Source: Candidatus Kuenenia stuttgartensis
Lineage (GTDB): Bacteria; Bacteroidota; Bacteroidia; Flavobacteriales_D; Crocinitomicaceae
DNA: 9,356 nt
Assembly: GCA_943326025.2 (NCBI GenBank)
Contig: CALPRR020000088.1
Span: 1 to 9,356, forward strand
Reading direction: 5' to 3'
The position numbers were made by a program, and so were the translations under genes. Shown piece after piece: positions 1-5,233 of this stretch (position 1 is its first letter; each line of letters opens with the position of its first letter). Below the pieces are notes generated by a model. The model was given only the letters and a program-made list of their open reading frames with translations, ran no database searches and was not told the origin of the DNA.

Positions 1-858
1 ATAAGTAAAAACACATTAGTTCGCTATACAATGGTAGAAAGTAAAACCAAAAAATTCTTAATGCAATGTTACAATGTTGAAGATTTAGAATTGACTTCAC
101 TAAAACTTTCCTATATAACAGAGTTCGAACATTACCTATTGACAAACGATAAACTTCAAACCAATTCAGCACACAAATACATTAAGAATATTAAAACAGT
201 AATCAATATGGCAATTGGATTAGATTGGATTCAAACAAATCCATTCACTCAATTCAGATGCTCATATACCAATCCTGATAGAGAGATTTTGAATCAAATA
301 GAAATTACAGAAGTGATGAACAAAGATTTAAAAGTCCCAAGACTGATTAAAATTAGAGACATTTTCATTTTTTGTTGTTACACTGGCTTTGCTTATTCAG
401 ACGTTCGTTCATTCGAACGAAATTCTGTAATGGTTGGTTTAGATGGTGAATATTGGTTAAGCACCCAAAGACAAAAAACAGGAATCAAAGAAAGTGTTCC
501 ATTATTACCTCAAGCATTAGCGATCATTGAAAAATACAAAAACGATGCCTACTGCATTCGTAAAAACAAATTACTTCCTGTAAACAGTAATCAAAAATTC
601 AATGAGTATCTTAAAGAAATCGGAATCCTATGTAAAATCAAGAAAAAATTAACTTCTCATATTGCACGACATACATTTGCAACGACAATAACACTTGCTA
701 ATGGAGTTCCAATTGAAACTGTAAGTTCAATGTTAGGTCATACAAGTATTCGAACAACTCAAATTTATGCAAAAGTAGTTGAACAAAAAGTGAGTGATGA
801 TATGAAAAAGTTAAAAGAGAAATTAAGCGGTCATTTATCCATTTCGAAGGTCAGTTAA
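1..858 (+). CDS. Tyrosine recombinase/integrase, 5'-truncated by the window edge
   Basis: Site-specific recombinase expected to integrate and excise the element. The reading frame is open from base 1 (ISKNTLVRYT precedes the first ATG at 31), and the visible start lies inside the family's core-binding domain, so the true start and the arm-binding domain are upstream. Numbering from the ATG at 31, the SAM-like core-binding domain covers roughly residues 1-80 and the catalytic domain 90-265. Catalytic residues seen are Lys149 (RQKTG), His210 and Arg213 (HIARHT), His237 (LGHTS) and the nucleophile Tyr246 (TQIYAKV). The usual first arginine is absent: the box I equivalent reads TGFAYSDV, with Ala121 in its place. 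Loss of Arg I is known for IntDOT and appears common in Bacteroidetes integrases. The gene ends at a terminator, and the neighbouring rteC and xis-like genes support an element-borne integrase. Family assignment is secure; the attachment site is unknown. Confidence 0.95.
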   Translation: MSKNTLVRYTMVESKTKKFLMQCYNVEDLELTSLKLSYITEFEHYLLTNDKLQTNSAHKYIKNIKTVINMAIGLDWIQTNPFTQFRCSYTNPDREILNQIEITEVMNKDLKVPRLIKIRDIFIFCCYTGFAYSDVRSFERNSVMVGLDGEYWLSTQRQKTGIKESVPLLPQALAIIEKYKNDAYCIRKNKLLPVNSNQKFNEYLKEIGILCKIKKKLTSHIARHTFATTITLANGVPIETVSSMLGHTSIRTTQIYAKVVEQKVSDDMKKLKEKLSGHLSISKVS

Positions 859-884
859 CCTAAATATTTGATTACAAATAACAT

Positions 885-914
885 AATCCTTGTGCTAAAG
901 CACAGGGATTTTTT
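885..914 (+). terminator. Rho-independent terminator after the integrase gene
   Basis: AATCCTTGTGC (885-895) pairs with GCACAGGGATT (900-910) around a TAAA loop, with a single G-T wobble, and is followed by TTTT (with further T after the G). It begins 26 bases after the integrase stop codon and should separate integrase transcription from the rteC region. Confidence 0.85.
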
Positions 915-992
915 GTTTAATAAATACCTATTACATTTAACATTATTTATAGGGTTTTGATAAGCAATTTAAGAAACAAAAAAATATTTTTA

Positions 993-1038
993 CGTTTAGA
1001 ATCATATTAATAAACGCATTTAGTAACGTTTTACTAAA
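993..1038. promoter_or_regulatory. Two adjacent inverted repeats upstream of rteC, candidate operator
   Basis: The first dyad is CGTTTA (993-998) with TAAACG (1011-1016). The second and stronger one is TTTAGTAA (1019-1026), spacer CGTT, TTACTAAA (1031-1038), with perfect 8-bp arms. They end about 50 bases before the rteC start, where an operator would be expected. No T-tract follows, so a terminator is unlikely. I could not place a clear Bacteroidetes -33/-7 promoter here. The binding protein is unknown; RteC itself or an unseen two-component regulator are options. Confidence 0.45.
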
Positions 1039-1089
1039 CTTTGAGTTTATTGTTTGAAAGCTGTTTATTGAATTACTAATTAATTACCT

Positions 1090-1959
1090 ATGATCGAGTT
1101 TTTCTCAGAAAAATATCAGGAGATGGAACTGAAAATGAAGTCCATTTCTAATGAAAACAAAATTGACTTTTACATTGATAAAATAAAAGTAATTGAAGAA
1201 ACACTCGATATTCTTCGTAACTACATTCTTCAAAATAATTTTGAAAATGATGAAATTGAAATTTATTATTTCAAAAATTTAAAACCTACCATTGTATCTA
1301 AATTGGTAATCTATAAACGATTTCTTCAGATTGAATACGAAAAACCTCACGGTAGCACAAAAGAAAAAATTGCGCATTTGGAATGTGAGTTGAATCGACT
1401 TACAAGATATTGCAAGGCAAATGTTGTCTTTGTCAAATACATTCGTTCAGGTAAATCGAACCTCGACCAGGATTATTTTTTAAGAAGAAATGCAAAAGAT
1501 CATCAAATGTTTGAATCGTTCGCAAGCGAAATAGATTACACAACGGGTACTGGTTTTGACTATCGTTTAGCAGTAATTCAAGCACACGATAAAATCGAAC
1601 ATCACTTGCAAGAACAGATAGACGCATTAAAAAATCCCTCCCTTAAAAATAATTTTGAAATTCCTTCCCAATACGACACCCAAGTTGGGAAAAAAAAGAT
1701 GAATTGGACCATATCACAAGCTGACCTCGTTGAACTAATTTATGGTCTTTATTGTAGTAGAGCATTGAATCACGGAACTGCTGATATTAAAGAAATTACG
1801 TCTTATTTTGAAGATGTATTTAACGTGAAATTGAGCAATGTTTATCGTACATTTTTAGACATAAAAAGAAGAAAATCATTTGAAAGATTTTCATTCATTT
1901 CTTCTATGGCTGAGAAATTAGAGCACCTTGCAGATGAAAATTTTATATCAAACGAATGA
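1090..1959 (+). CDS. rteC: RteC-family regulator of element excision
   Basis: 289 residues resembling the RteC family along the whole length. In CTnDOT, RteC is the DNA-binding activator of the xis2c excision operon. Family-like features are the N-terminal helical region with YYFKNLKPTIVSKLVIYKR (about residues 59-77), a central VKYIRSG...DQDYFLRRN segment, and a C-terminal probable winged helix beginning MNWTISQADLVELIYGLY and continuing through ALNHGTADIKEI, FNVKLSNVYRTFLDIKRRK. The ATG at 1090 gives an N-terminus typical of the family (charged amphipathic helix); a later Met at 1123 is less likely. The next gene encodes an Xis2c-like protein, matching the CTnDOT gene order. No rteA/rteB two-component genes are visible, so the upstream signal, if any, is not in this window. 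Confidence 0.9.
   Translation: MIEFFSEKYQEMELKMKSISNENKIDFYIDKIKVIEETLDILRNYILQNNFENDEIEIYYFKNLKPTIVSKLVIYKRFLQIEYEKPHGSTKEKIAHLECELNRLTRYCKANVVFVKYIRSGKSNLDQDYFLRRNAKDHQMFESFASEIDYTTGTGFDYRLAVIQAHDKIEHHLQEQIDALKNPSLKNNFEIPSQYDTQVGKKKMNWTISQADLVELIYGLYCSRALNHGTADIKEITSYFEDVFNVKLSNVYRTFLDIKRRKSFERFSFISSMAEKLEHLADENFISNE
1679..1690. repeat. 12-mer CCCAAGTTGGGA, copy 1, inside rteC
   Basis: CCCAAGTTGGGA lies within the rteC coding region, encoding part of TQVGKK, and recurs exactly at 2030-2041 upstream of the helix-turn-helix gene. The core is a dyad of CCCAA and TTGGG around a single G. Its GC content stands out from the surrounding AT-rich sequence. It may be a second binding site for the same protein, for example for autoregulation, or chance. 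Confidence 0.5.
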
Positions 1960-2025
1960 GATTGAAAAAGGATGATTAATAAAACTCAATAAAATCAATG
2001 GTTTAACATTTTTTTTAATAAAAAT

Positions 2026-2055
2026 CTTTCCCAAGTTGGGATGATATGGGGAAAG
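2026..2055. promoter_or_regulatory. Overlapping palindromes upstream of the xis-like gene, candidate RteC operator
   Basis: Two dyads overlap. CCCAA-G-TTGGG occupies 2030-2040, and CTTTCCC (2026-2032) pairs with GGGAAAG (2049-2055). The 12-mer at 2030-2041 repeats the one inside rteC. A weak match to the Bacteroidetes -7 box, GACCTTTG, lies at 2074-2081, with no good -33 box, as expected of an activator-dependent promoter. In CTnDOT, RteC binds inverted half-sites just upstream of the xis2c promoter. Assignment to RteC here is by position and analogy only. Confidence 0.5.
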
Positions 2056-2108
2056 AAAAATATTCAAACCACAGACCTTTGTGACATAATCAATTAAAAT
2101 TAATTTTT

Positions 2109-2417
2109 ATGTCAGCAGTTATCATCACAGTAGAAGATTTAGAAAACTTTAAATCTGATTTATTAAGTCAATTAAAAGAATTTGTATTGACTAGTCCTGC
2201 AGTTCAAAGGACAGAAGTAAAACACGAACCGATTCAAACCAAATGGTTAAAGTCGTATCAAGTTCAACGACTTTTGGGTATCTCTCCAGGTACACTTCAA
2301 AACCTTAGAATCAATGGCACTTTGCCATATACCAAATTAGGTGGTACACTATTGTATAACAATGAAGACATTCAAAAGATTATCAATAGCAATATGCGAA
2401 ACAACTTTGGCCTATGA
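2109..2417 (+). CDS. Helix-turn-helix DNA-binding protein, Xis2c/excisionase-like
   Basis: Small 102-residue protein. The N-terminal 40 residues are probably helical and may mediate oligomerisation. Residues 46-90 form a MerR-like/HTH_17 domain: WLKSYQVQRLLGISPGTL is the helix-turn-helix, LRINGTLPYTKLGGTLLY is the wing, and NNEDIQKII is the final helix. In Bacteroidetes conjugative elements such proteins (Xis2c, Xis2d, Orf3-like) act as recombination directionality factors or local regulators. Its position directly after rteC fits an excision-operon role. Its TGA overlaps the ATG of the replication gene (ATGA, 2414-2417), so the two are probably translationally coupled, linking excision to replication. 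It could instead be a replication accessory or purely regulatory protein. Confidence 0.85.
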   Translation: MSAVIITVEDLENFKSDLLSQLKEFVLTSPAVQRTEVKHEPIQTKWLKSYQVQRLLGISPGTLQNLRINGTLPYTKLGGTLLYNNEDIQKIINSNMRNNFGL

Positions 2418-3196
2418 TACCGAATAATTCTTCGGTCAATTACATCAAGCATTTAACCGAAGTATTTTCAAAATTCTCATTAGAAGAAAAGCTTTCAGCA
2501 TATCACATAAGTTTATACATCTCACTCTTTCAAATTTGGAATATGAATCGTTTTCAAAATCCTTTTACAGTTTTTCGTTCAGAAATTATGTTGATTTCTC
2601 GAATAGGTTCAAAGTCGACTTATCATCGTTGTTTATGTGATTTGGAAAAAATGGGTTATCTAATTTATATTCCATCGAAAAATGCGTTTGTTGGAAGTAA
2701 AATTGAAATAATTTCTTTTGACTATAGCAGTCCCACGAGTAGTACAGATTTGGGACATCAGAAAGAGCCAAGCAGTCCCACGGGAAGTACAGAAATGGGA
2801 CAACCTAGTCCCACAGGAGGACATCAGAAAGAGCCAATATATAAACATATAAAACATAATAAACATATAAACTTAACTATAGAGCAAAATGAATTTTGCC
2901 AAGCAGAAAAATCACCAAAAAAGAAAGTTAAAAATTCTTCTTTTGAAGTTCCTAAATTGGAAAATGTAGTTGAATATTTCAAAGTCAAAAAACAATCTGA
3001 AATTGAAGCGCAGAAATTTTTCAATTACTTCGAATCAAACGGATGGAAAGTTGGAGGTAGAACACCGATGAAAAATTGGCAAGCATCAGCCAACAATTGG
3101 ATGCTAAACACAGGGAAATATCAACCTAGTCTATTCCAAACCAAACCCGACAACCTACACACCAACCAAGACAAAGATTATTCAATCCCACTTTAG
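2414..3196 (+). CDS. Putative replication initiation protein (winged-helix N-domain, DnaD/phage O-like layout)
   Basis: 260 residues in three parts. Residues 1-100 look like a winged-helix DNA-binding domain (FTVFRSEIMLISRIGSKSTYHRCLCDLEKMGYL: helix-turn-helix, then wing). Residues 105-175 are a repetitive polar linker (SSPT..., HQKEP twice, then a KHIKHNKHIN stretch). Residues 178-232 are a small helical domain with GWKVGGRTPMKNWQASANNWM, resembling the C-terminal domains of DnaD-like and phage replisome-organiser proteins. The tail holds QPSLF (237-241), which fits the beta-clamp-binding pentapeptide QL(S/D)LF. The gene is coupled to the xis-like gene and followed by a DnaC-like loader, a pairing typical of phage and plasmid replication modules. 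The linker DNA carries origin-like repeats. The replication role is inferred from architecture and context; a transcriptional regulator remains possible. Confidence 0.65.
   Translation: MIPNNSSVNYIKHLTEVFSKFSLEEKLSAYHISLYISLFQIWNMNRFQNPFTVFRSEIMLISRIGSKSTYHRCLCDLEKMGYLIYIPSKNAFVGSKIEIISFDYSSPTSSTDLGHQKEPSSPTGSTEMGQPSPTGGHQKEPIYKHIKHNKHINLTIEQNEFCQAEKSPKKKVKNSSFEVPKLENVVEYFKVKKQSEIEAQKFFNYFESNGWKVGGRTPMKNWQASANNWMLNTGKYQPSLFQTKPDNLHTNQDKDYSIPL
2726..2836. repeat. Three imperfect iteron-like repeats in the replication gene linker
   Basis: Three related units are visible: 2726-2770, 2771-2803 and 2804-2836. The first two each carry GTCCCA and TGGGAC as inverted arms exactly 15 bases apart (2730-2735/2751-2756 and 2775-2780/2796-2801). 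The third keeps GTCCCA (2808-2813), but about 12 internal bases are missing and its right arm is degenerate. The 19-mer GGACATCAGAAAGAGCCAA occurs exactly at 2753-2771 and 2819-2837. The unit lengths (45, 33, 33) preserve the reading frame. They encode the repeated SPT..GHQKEP peptide, so the repeats could serve the DNA, the protein, or both. Confidence 0.8.
2726..2882. other. Putative intragenic replication origin: repeats plus AT-rich unwinding element
   Basis: The repeats at 2726-2836 are followed without a gap by a tract at 2837-2880 in which only 5 of 44 bases are G or C. This tract holds an exact 13-mer repeat, ATAAACATATAAA, at 2841-2853 and 2859-2871, 18 bases apart. Initiator-binding dyads beside a very AT-rich element, inside the interdomain linker of an initiator-like gene and upstream of a helicase loader, reproduce the layout of the lambda origin in gene O. 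The repeats and composition are seen directly; origin function is inferred. Confidence 0.5.
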
Positions 3197-3202
3197 TATG
3201 TT

Positions 3203-3230
3203 TCCCCCTTTGGAGGGGGATTAAGGGGGA
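3203..3230. repeat. C5/G5 hairpin element with two alternative right arms
   Basis: TCCCCCT (3203-3209) pairs with AGGGGGA (3214-3220) over a TTGG loop. The same left arm extended by one T pairs with AAGGGGGA (3223-3230). The two foldings exclude each other. No T-tract follows, so an ordinary terminator is unlikely. It lies in the 75-base gap between the replication gene and the ATPase gene, in otherwise AT-rich sequence, and looks like the short intergenic G-rich repeats common in Flavobacteriia genomes; this resemblance is from memory. The direct repeat AATCCAAAAT follows at 3235-3244 and 3256-3265. Confidence 0.65.
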
Positions 3231-3271
3231 GGATAATCCAAAATTTAAAATTCTTAATCCAAAATCAAATA

Positions 3272-3892
3272 ATGGTTCCATTCAAAATCCAAGACAACTA
3301 CCGTTGCTTTGACTTCAAAGAATGCCTTGCATTTCTTTACAATCAAGGCCAAATGAAATACGGTAAACACTTTCGAATCAGAAAAGAAGATTACGAAATC
3401 ATTTACAAATTACTCGTTTATGCCATTCGCGACAAAGAAAATTGTGAAATACATAAAGTAGATTTAGACAAAGGAATCTTATTACTCGGTCCAGTAGGTT
3501 GTGGCAAAACAAGTTTAATGACATTGATTAAACCATTTTTTCAAAATGAATTTCAATACAGAATCAAGCCATCAAGAGAAATCTCCTTTGAATTCATCAA
3601 TGAGGGATATCCTACCATACTCAAATATGGAAAATCGACAAACGTATTTTGTTTCGATGATCTAGGAGTTGAAAAAAGTCTAAAACACTTCGGCAACGAT
3701 TGCAATACGATGGCAGAAATACTTTTGAGTAGATACGATAATTTCATTCAATCAGGAATTCCAACCCACGCAACTACCAATCTGAATGCTGAAGAACTAG
3801 AAAAACTCTATGGTAATCGTGTTCGTTCTCGCTTACGAGAGATGTTCAATTTGGTCTCATTTCCGCAGTCCAATGAGGACAAGCGGAAATGA
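3272..3892 (+). CDS. DnaC/IstB-like AAA+ ATPase, probable helicase loader
   Basis: 206 residues. The Walker A motif is GPVGCGKTS (residues 73-81, Lys79), and Walker B is VFCFDDLG (Asp129, Asp130). A sensor-like THATTNLNAEEL follows, and the C-terminal YGNRVRSRLREMFNLVSF matches the arginine-finger region of the DnaC/IstB branch. Residues 1-70 form a short N-terminal domain that in this family contacts the partner protein. Members load replicative DnaB helicase or support transposases; with an initiator-like gene immediately upstream and no transposase nearby, helicase loading is the better reading. The ATG at 3272 is chosen because it lies just after the intergenic repeat and gives a family-like N-terminus. 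The last 14 codons and the stop lie inside a long hairpin, so the C-terminus FPQSNEDKRK may have been shaped by a repeat insertion. Confidence 0.88.
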   Translation: MVPFKIQDNYRCFDFKECLAFLYNQGQMKYGKHFRIRKEDYEIIYKLLVYAIRDKENCEIHKVDLDKGILLLGPVGCGKTSLMTLIKPFFQNEFQYRIKPSREISFEFINEGYPTILKYGKSTNVFCFDDLGVEKSLKHFGNDCNTMAEILLSRYDNFIQSGIPTHATTNLNAEELEKLYGNRVRSRLREMFNLVSFPQSNEDKRK

Positions 3893-3901
3893 GCGAACCA
3901 A
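3851..3901. repeat. Long three-part hairpin spanning the ATPase stop codon
   Basis: Outer arms TTGGT (3851-3855) and ACCAA (3897-3901), main arms CTCATTTCCGC (3856-3866) and GCGGAAATGAG (3883-3893), and inner arms GTCC (3868-3871) and GGAC (3877-3880) around AATGA. The ATPase stop codon TGA (3890-3892) is within the right main arm. No T-tract follows directly. It may stabilise the 3' end of the message or be a REP-like genomic repeat. Confidence 0.8.
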
Positions 3902-3905
3902 ATGA

Positions 3906-3926
3906 ATCCCGATTTCACATCGGGAT
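3906..3926. repeat. Short perfect hairpin after the ATPase gene
   Basis: ATCCCGAT (3906-3913) pairs perfectly with ATCGGGAT (3919-3926) over TTCAC. No T-tract follows, so it is not a classical terminator on its own. It is the middle of three consecutive hairpins in the ATPase-amidase gap. Confidence 0.7.
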
Positions 3927-3943
3927 CAATCCAATAAACGTAA

Positions 3944-3968
3944 GGTCGAATTGCAATTCGACCATTTT
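3944..3968 (+). terminator. Perfect 20-bp palindrome with T-tract, probable terminator before the amidase gene
   Basis: GGTCGAATTG (3944-3953) and CAATTCGACC (3954-3963) are exact reverse complements, giving an 8-bp stem with a four-base loop, followed by ATTTTTA. This is the best terminator in the gap and should end the replication operon. It lies ahead of the amidase ATG and argues against the upstream in-frame TTG at 3951, which falls inside the palindrome, as the translation start. Confidence 0.7.
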
Positions 3969-3989
3969 TATCAAATAAAAATAAAGAAA

Positions 3990-4640
3990 ATGAAAACAAA
4001 CACAGATTTCCTAAAACAGATAATCCAATACCCATTGGATAAAACGCAGTATTTCCAAGAAAAATACACCAAACGTCAAATAGTACTTCACCACACAGCA
4101 AGCAGTGGTAATGCAAAAAATGTAATTACAGGATGGAACAAAAATGCAGAACGTATTGGAGTAGCATTCGTGATTGATAGAGAGGGAATAATCCATCAAG
4201 CATTCAGTAGTGCACATTGGGCACATCATTTAGGTACACAAGAGTTGAATAATACTCTTTTGAATAAACAGTCCATTGGAATTGAATTATGTAATTGGGG
4301 ACAGTTAAAACTTCAAAAAAGCAAATATGTAAACTATCTAAATCAAGAAATTCCACTTGATGAAGTCTATGTCTATGATTCTCCTTTTAGAGGTTCATTT
4401 TATTATCAAAAATACACCGACAAGCAACTTGAATCATTGAAAAACCTCATCCAATACTTATGTGAGTTTTATAAAATACCGAACAATTACAAATCCGAAA
4501 TGTGGGATATTTCAAGGTCGTCCGCTTTGAGCGGAAGTCCTGGAATATATACTCACGTTAGTTTTAGGAAAGATAAATCGGATTGCCATCCACAGGAGAC
4601 ATTGGTAGACTTACTAAAAAATGATAAACATATTTATTAA
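3990..4640 (+). CDS. N-acetylmuramoyl-L-alanine amidase (amidase_2 family)
   Basis: 216 residues from the ATG at 3990. Zinc-dependent amidase_2/T7-lysozyme-like enzymes cleave the bond between MurNAc and the stem-peptide L-alanine. Seen here: RQIVLHHTASSGN with His34/His35, HWAHHLG and QSIGIELCNWG in the core, and GIYTHVSFRKDKSDCHPQ with His189 and Cys199 as probable zinc ligands (His...His...Cys as in T7 lysozyme; Asp198 is an alternative). There is no signal peptide or membrane segment, so export would need another route, as for a phage endolysin. The in-frame TTG at 3951 is rejected because it lies within a terminator palindrome, while the ATG at 3990 follows an A-rich leader. No holin is next to it. 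It may be a phage-derived lysin, or it may locally open the cell wall during transfer; the sequence does not decide. Confidence 0.9.
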   Translation: MKTNTDFLKQIIQYPLDKTQYFQEKYTKRQIVLHHTASSGNAKNVITGWNKNAERIGVAFVIDREGIIHQAFSSAHWAHHLGTQELNNTLLNKQSIGIELCNWGQLKLQKSKYVNYLNQEIPLDEVYVYDSPFRGSFYYQKYTDKQLESLKNLIQYLCEFYKIPNNYKSEMWDISRSSALSGSPGIYTHVSFRKDKSDCHPQETLVDLLKNDKHIY

Positions 4641-4844
4641 TTCGCACATTTAAATTATTAGAAATTGTGTACTTTCATAGACTAATAGATAGTTTCAGCT
4701 TAAGTTTTGTTATAATTGAAGTAGATATTAACATTTTCAAATACAACCAACTAATTTGTATCTTTCTAATAAATAAATACTTATAAGTGTAATTAACTAA
4801 ATTTTGTTAAAAAAAACAATAAAGTTTAGTGATAACTAAACAAA
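4641..4844. promoter_or_regulatory. Intergenic region with operator-like dyad before the TAC operon
   Basis: This 204-base AT-rich gap must hold the promoter of the toxin-antitoxin operon, but I see no clear -33/-7 pair. The distinct element is GTTTAGT (4824-4830), spacer GATA, ACTAAAC (4835-4841), a 7-bp perfect dyad ending three bases before the toxin ATG. An operator at this position fits autorepression by the HigA-like protein. The half-site TTTAGT also forms the dyad upstream of rteC at 1019-1038, with a longer spacer. A weaker repeat, TTAAC and GTTAA, lies just upstream around 4795-4810. No terminator is obvious after the amidase. Confidence 0.45.
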
Positions 4845-5231
4845 ATGTATAAATTTGCGTTAAAAGAAATAGAAGAGATTGAAGGTAGGATATCATTTTT
4901 TAAATTGATTAAAGATGATGTTTGCGAATTTGATGAATTTATTGAACAATGTAGATTGGATGGAGGACTAGAAAGTGAGATTACTCAATTACAAACTAGA
5001 ATGCAGTTTGTTGCAGATTTAAAAACACTTCCGGAACAAAAATTTAGAGATATTACACCAAAAAATGACGCTCATAAAGAATATGAAATAAAAACAAAAC
5101 ATCTAAGAGTTTATTTATTTCATGATAAATCAAATGGACGAGTAATCGTTTGCGGTGGTAAAAAGACAACACAAAAAAAGGATATTGGCCATTTCAGGAA
5201 CATTAAAAAAACATATTTTAAACAGAACTGA
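4845..5231 (+). CDS. HigB/RelE-superfamily toxin of a TAC module
   Basis: 128 residues. The C-terminal part carries the RelE/HigB-type strand pattern: KTKHLRVYLFHDKSNGRVIVCGGKKT (about residues 83-108) followed by QKKDIGHFRNIKKTYF, a terminal helix typical of HigB proteins. Arg88 and Lys106/107 are candidate catalytic or RNA-binding residues. Members are ribosome-dependent mRNA endonucleases. The N-terminal 60 residues are helical and acidic, making the protein longer than minimal RelE and close to M. tuberculosis HigB1. The toxin comes first, only two bases before the antitoxin gene, the order characteristic of higBA. Two further bases of evidence are the antitoxin's XRE domain and the SecB-like third gene. 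Toxin activity is inferred from family and operon. Confidence 0.82.
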   Translation: MYKFALKEIEEIEGRISFFKLIKDDVCEFDEFIEQCRLDGGLESEITQLQTRMQFVADLKTLPEQKFRDITPKNDAHKEYEIKTKHLRVYLFHDKSNGRVIVCGGKKTTQKKDIGHFRNIKKTYFKQN

Positions 5232-5233
5232 TT

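Noticed and set aside
858..1090. tRNA gene or attachment-site duplication next to the integrase
   Set aside because: No cloverleaf-like sequence and no long direct repeat is visible; only one end of the element is in the window, so att sites cannot be defined.
2096..2107. AAAATTAATTTT palindrome before the xis-like gene as an operator
   Set aside because: Pure A/T palindromes of this length are expected by chance at this base composition.
2726..2836. CRISPR-like array
   Set aside because: Only three degenerate units of unequal length, no unique spacers, lying inside an intact coding frame; origin iterons or peptide repeats explain them better.
2586..3024. Minus-strand open frames across the replication gene
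   Set aside because: They overlap a well-supported + strand gene, have Cys/Phe/Ser-rich low-quality translations and no domain signal.
3951..3989. Upstream TTG start for the amidase, adding 13 residues
   Set aside because: The TTG lies inside the perfect palindrome at 3944-3963 that acts as a terminator hairpin; the ATG at 3990 has a normal A-rich leader and gives a family-like N-terminus.
3808..4229. Minus-strand frames over the ATPase end and amidase
   Set aside because: They run through the hairpin cluster and two real genes and show no family resemblance.
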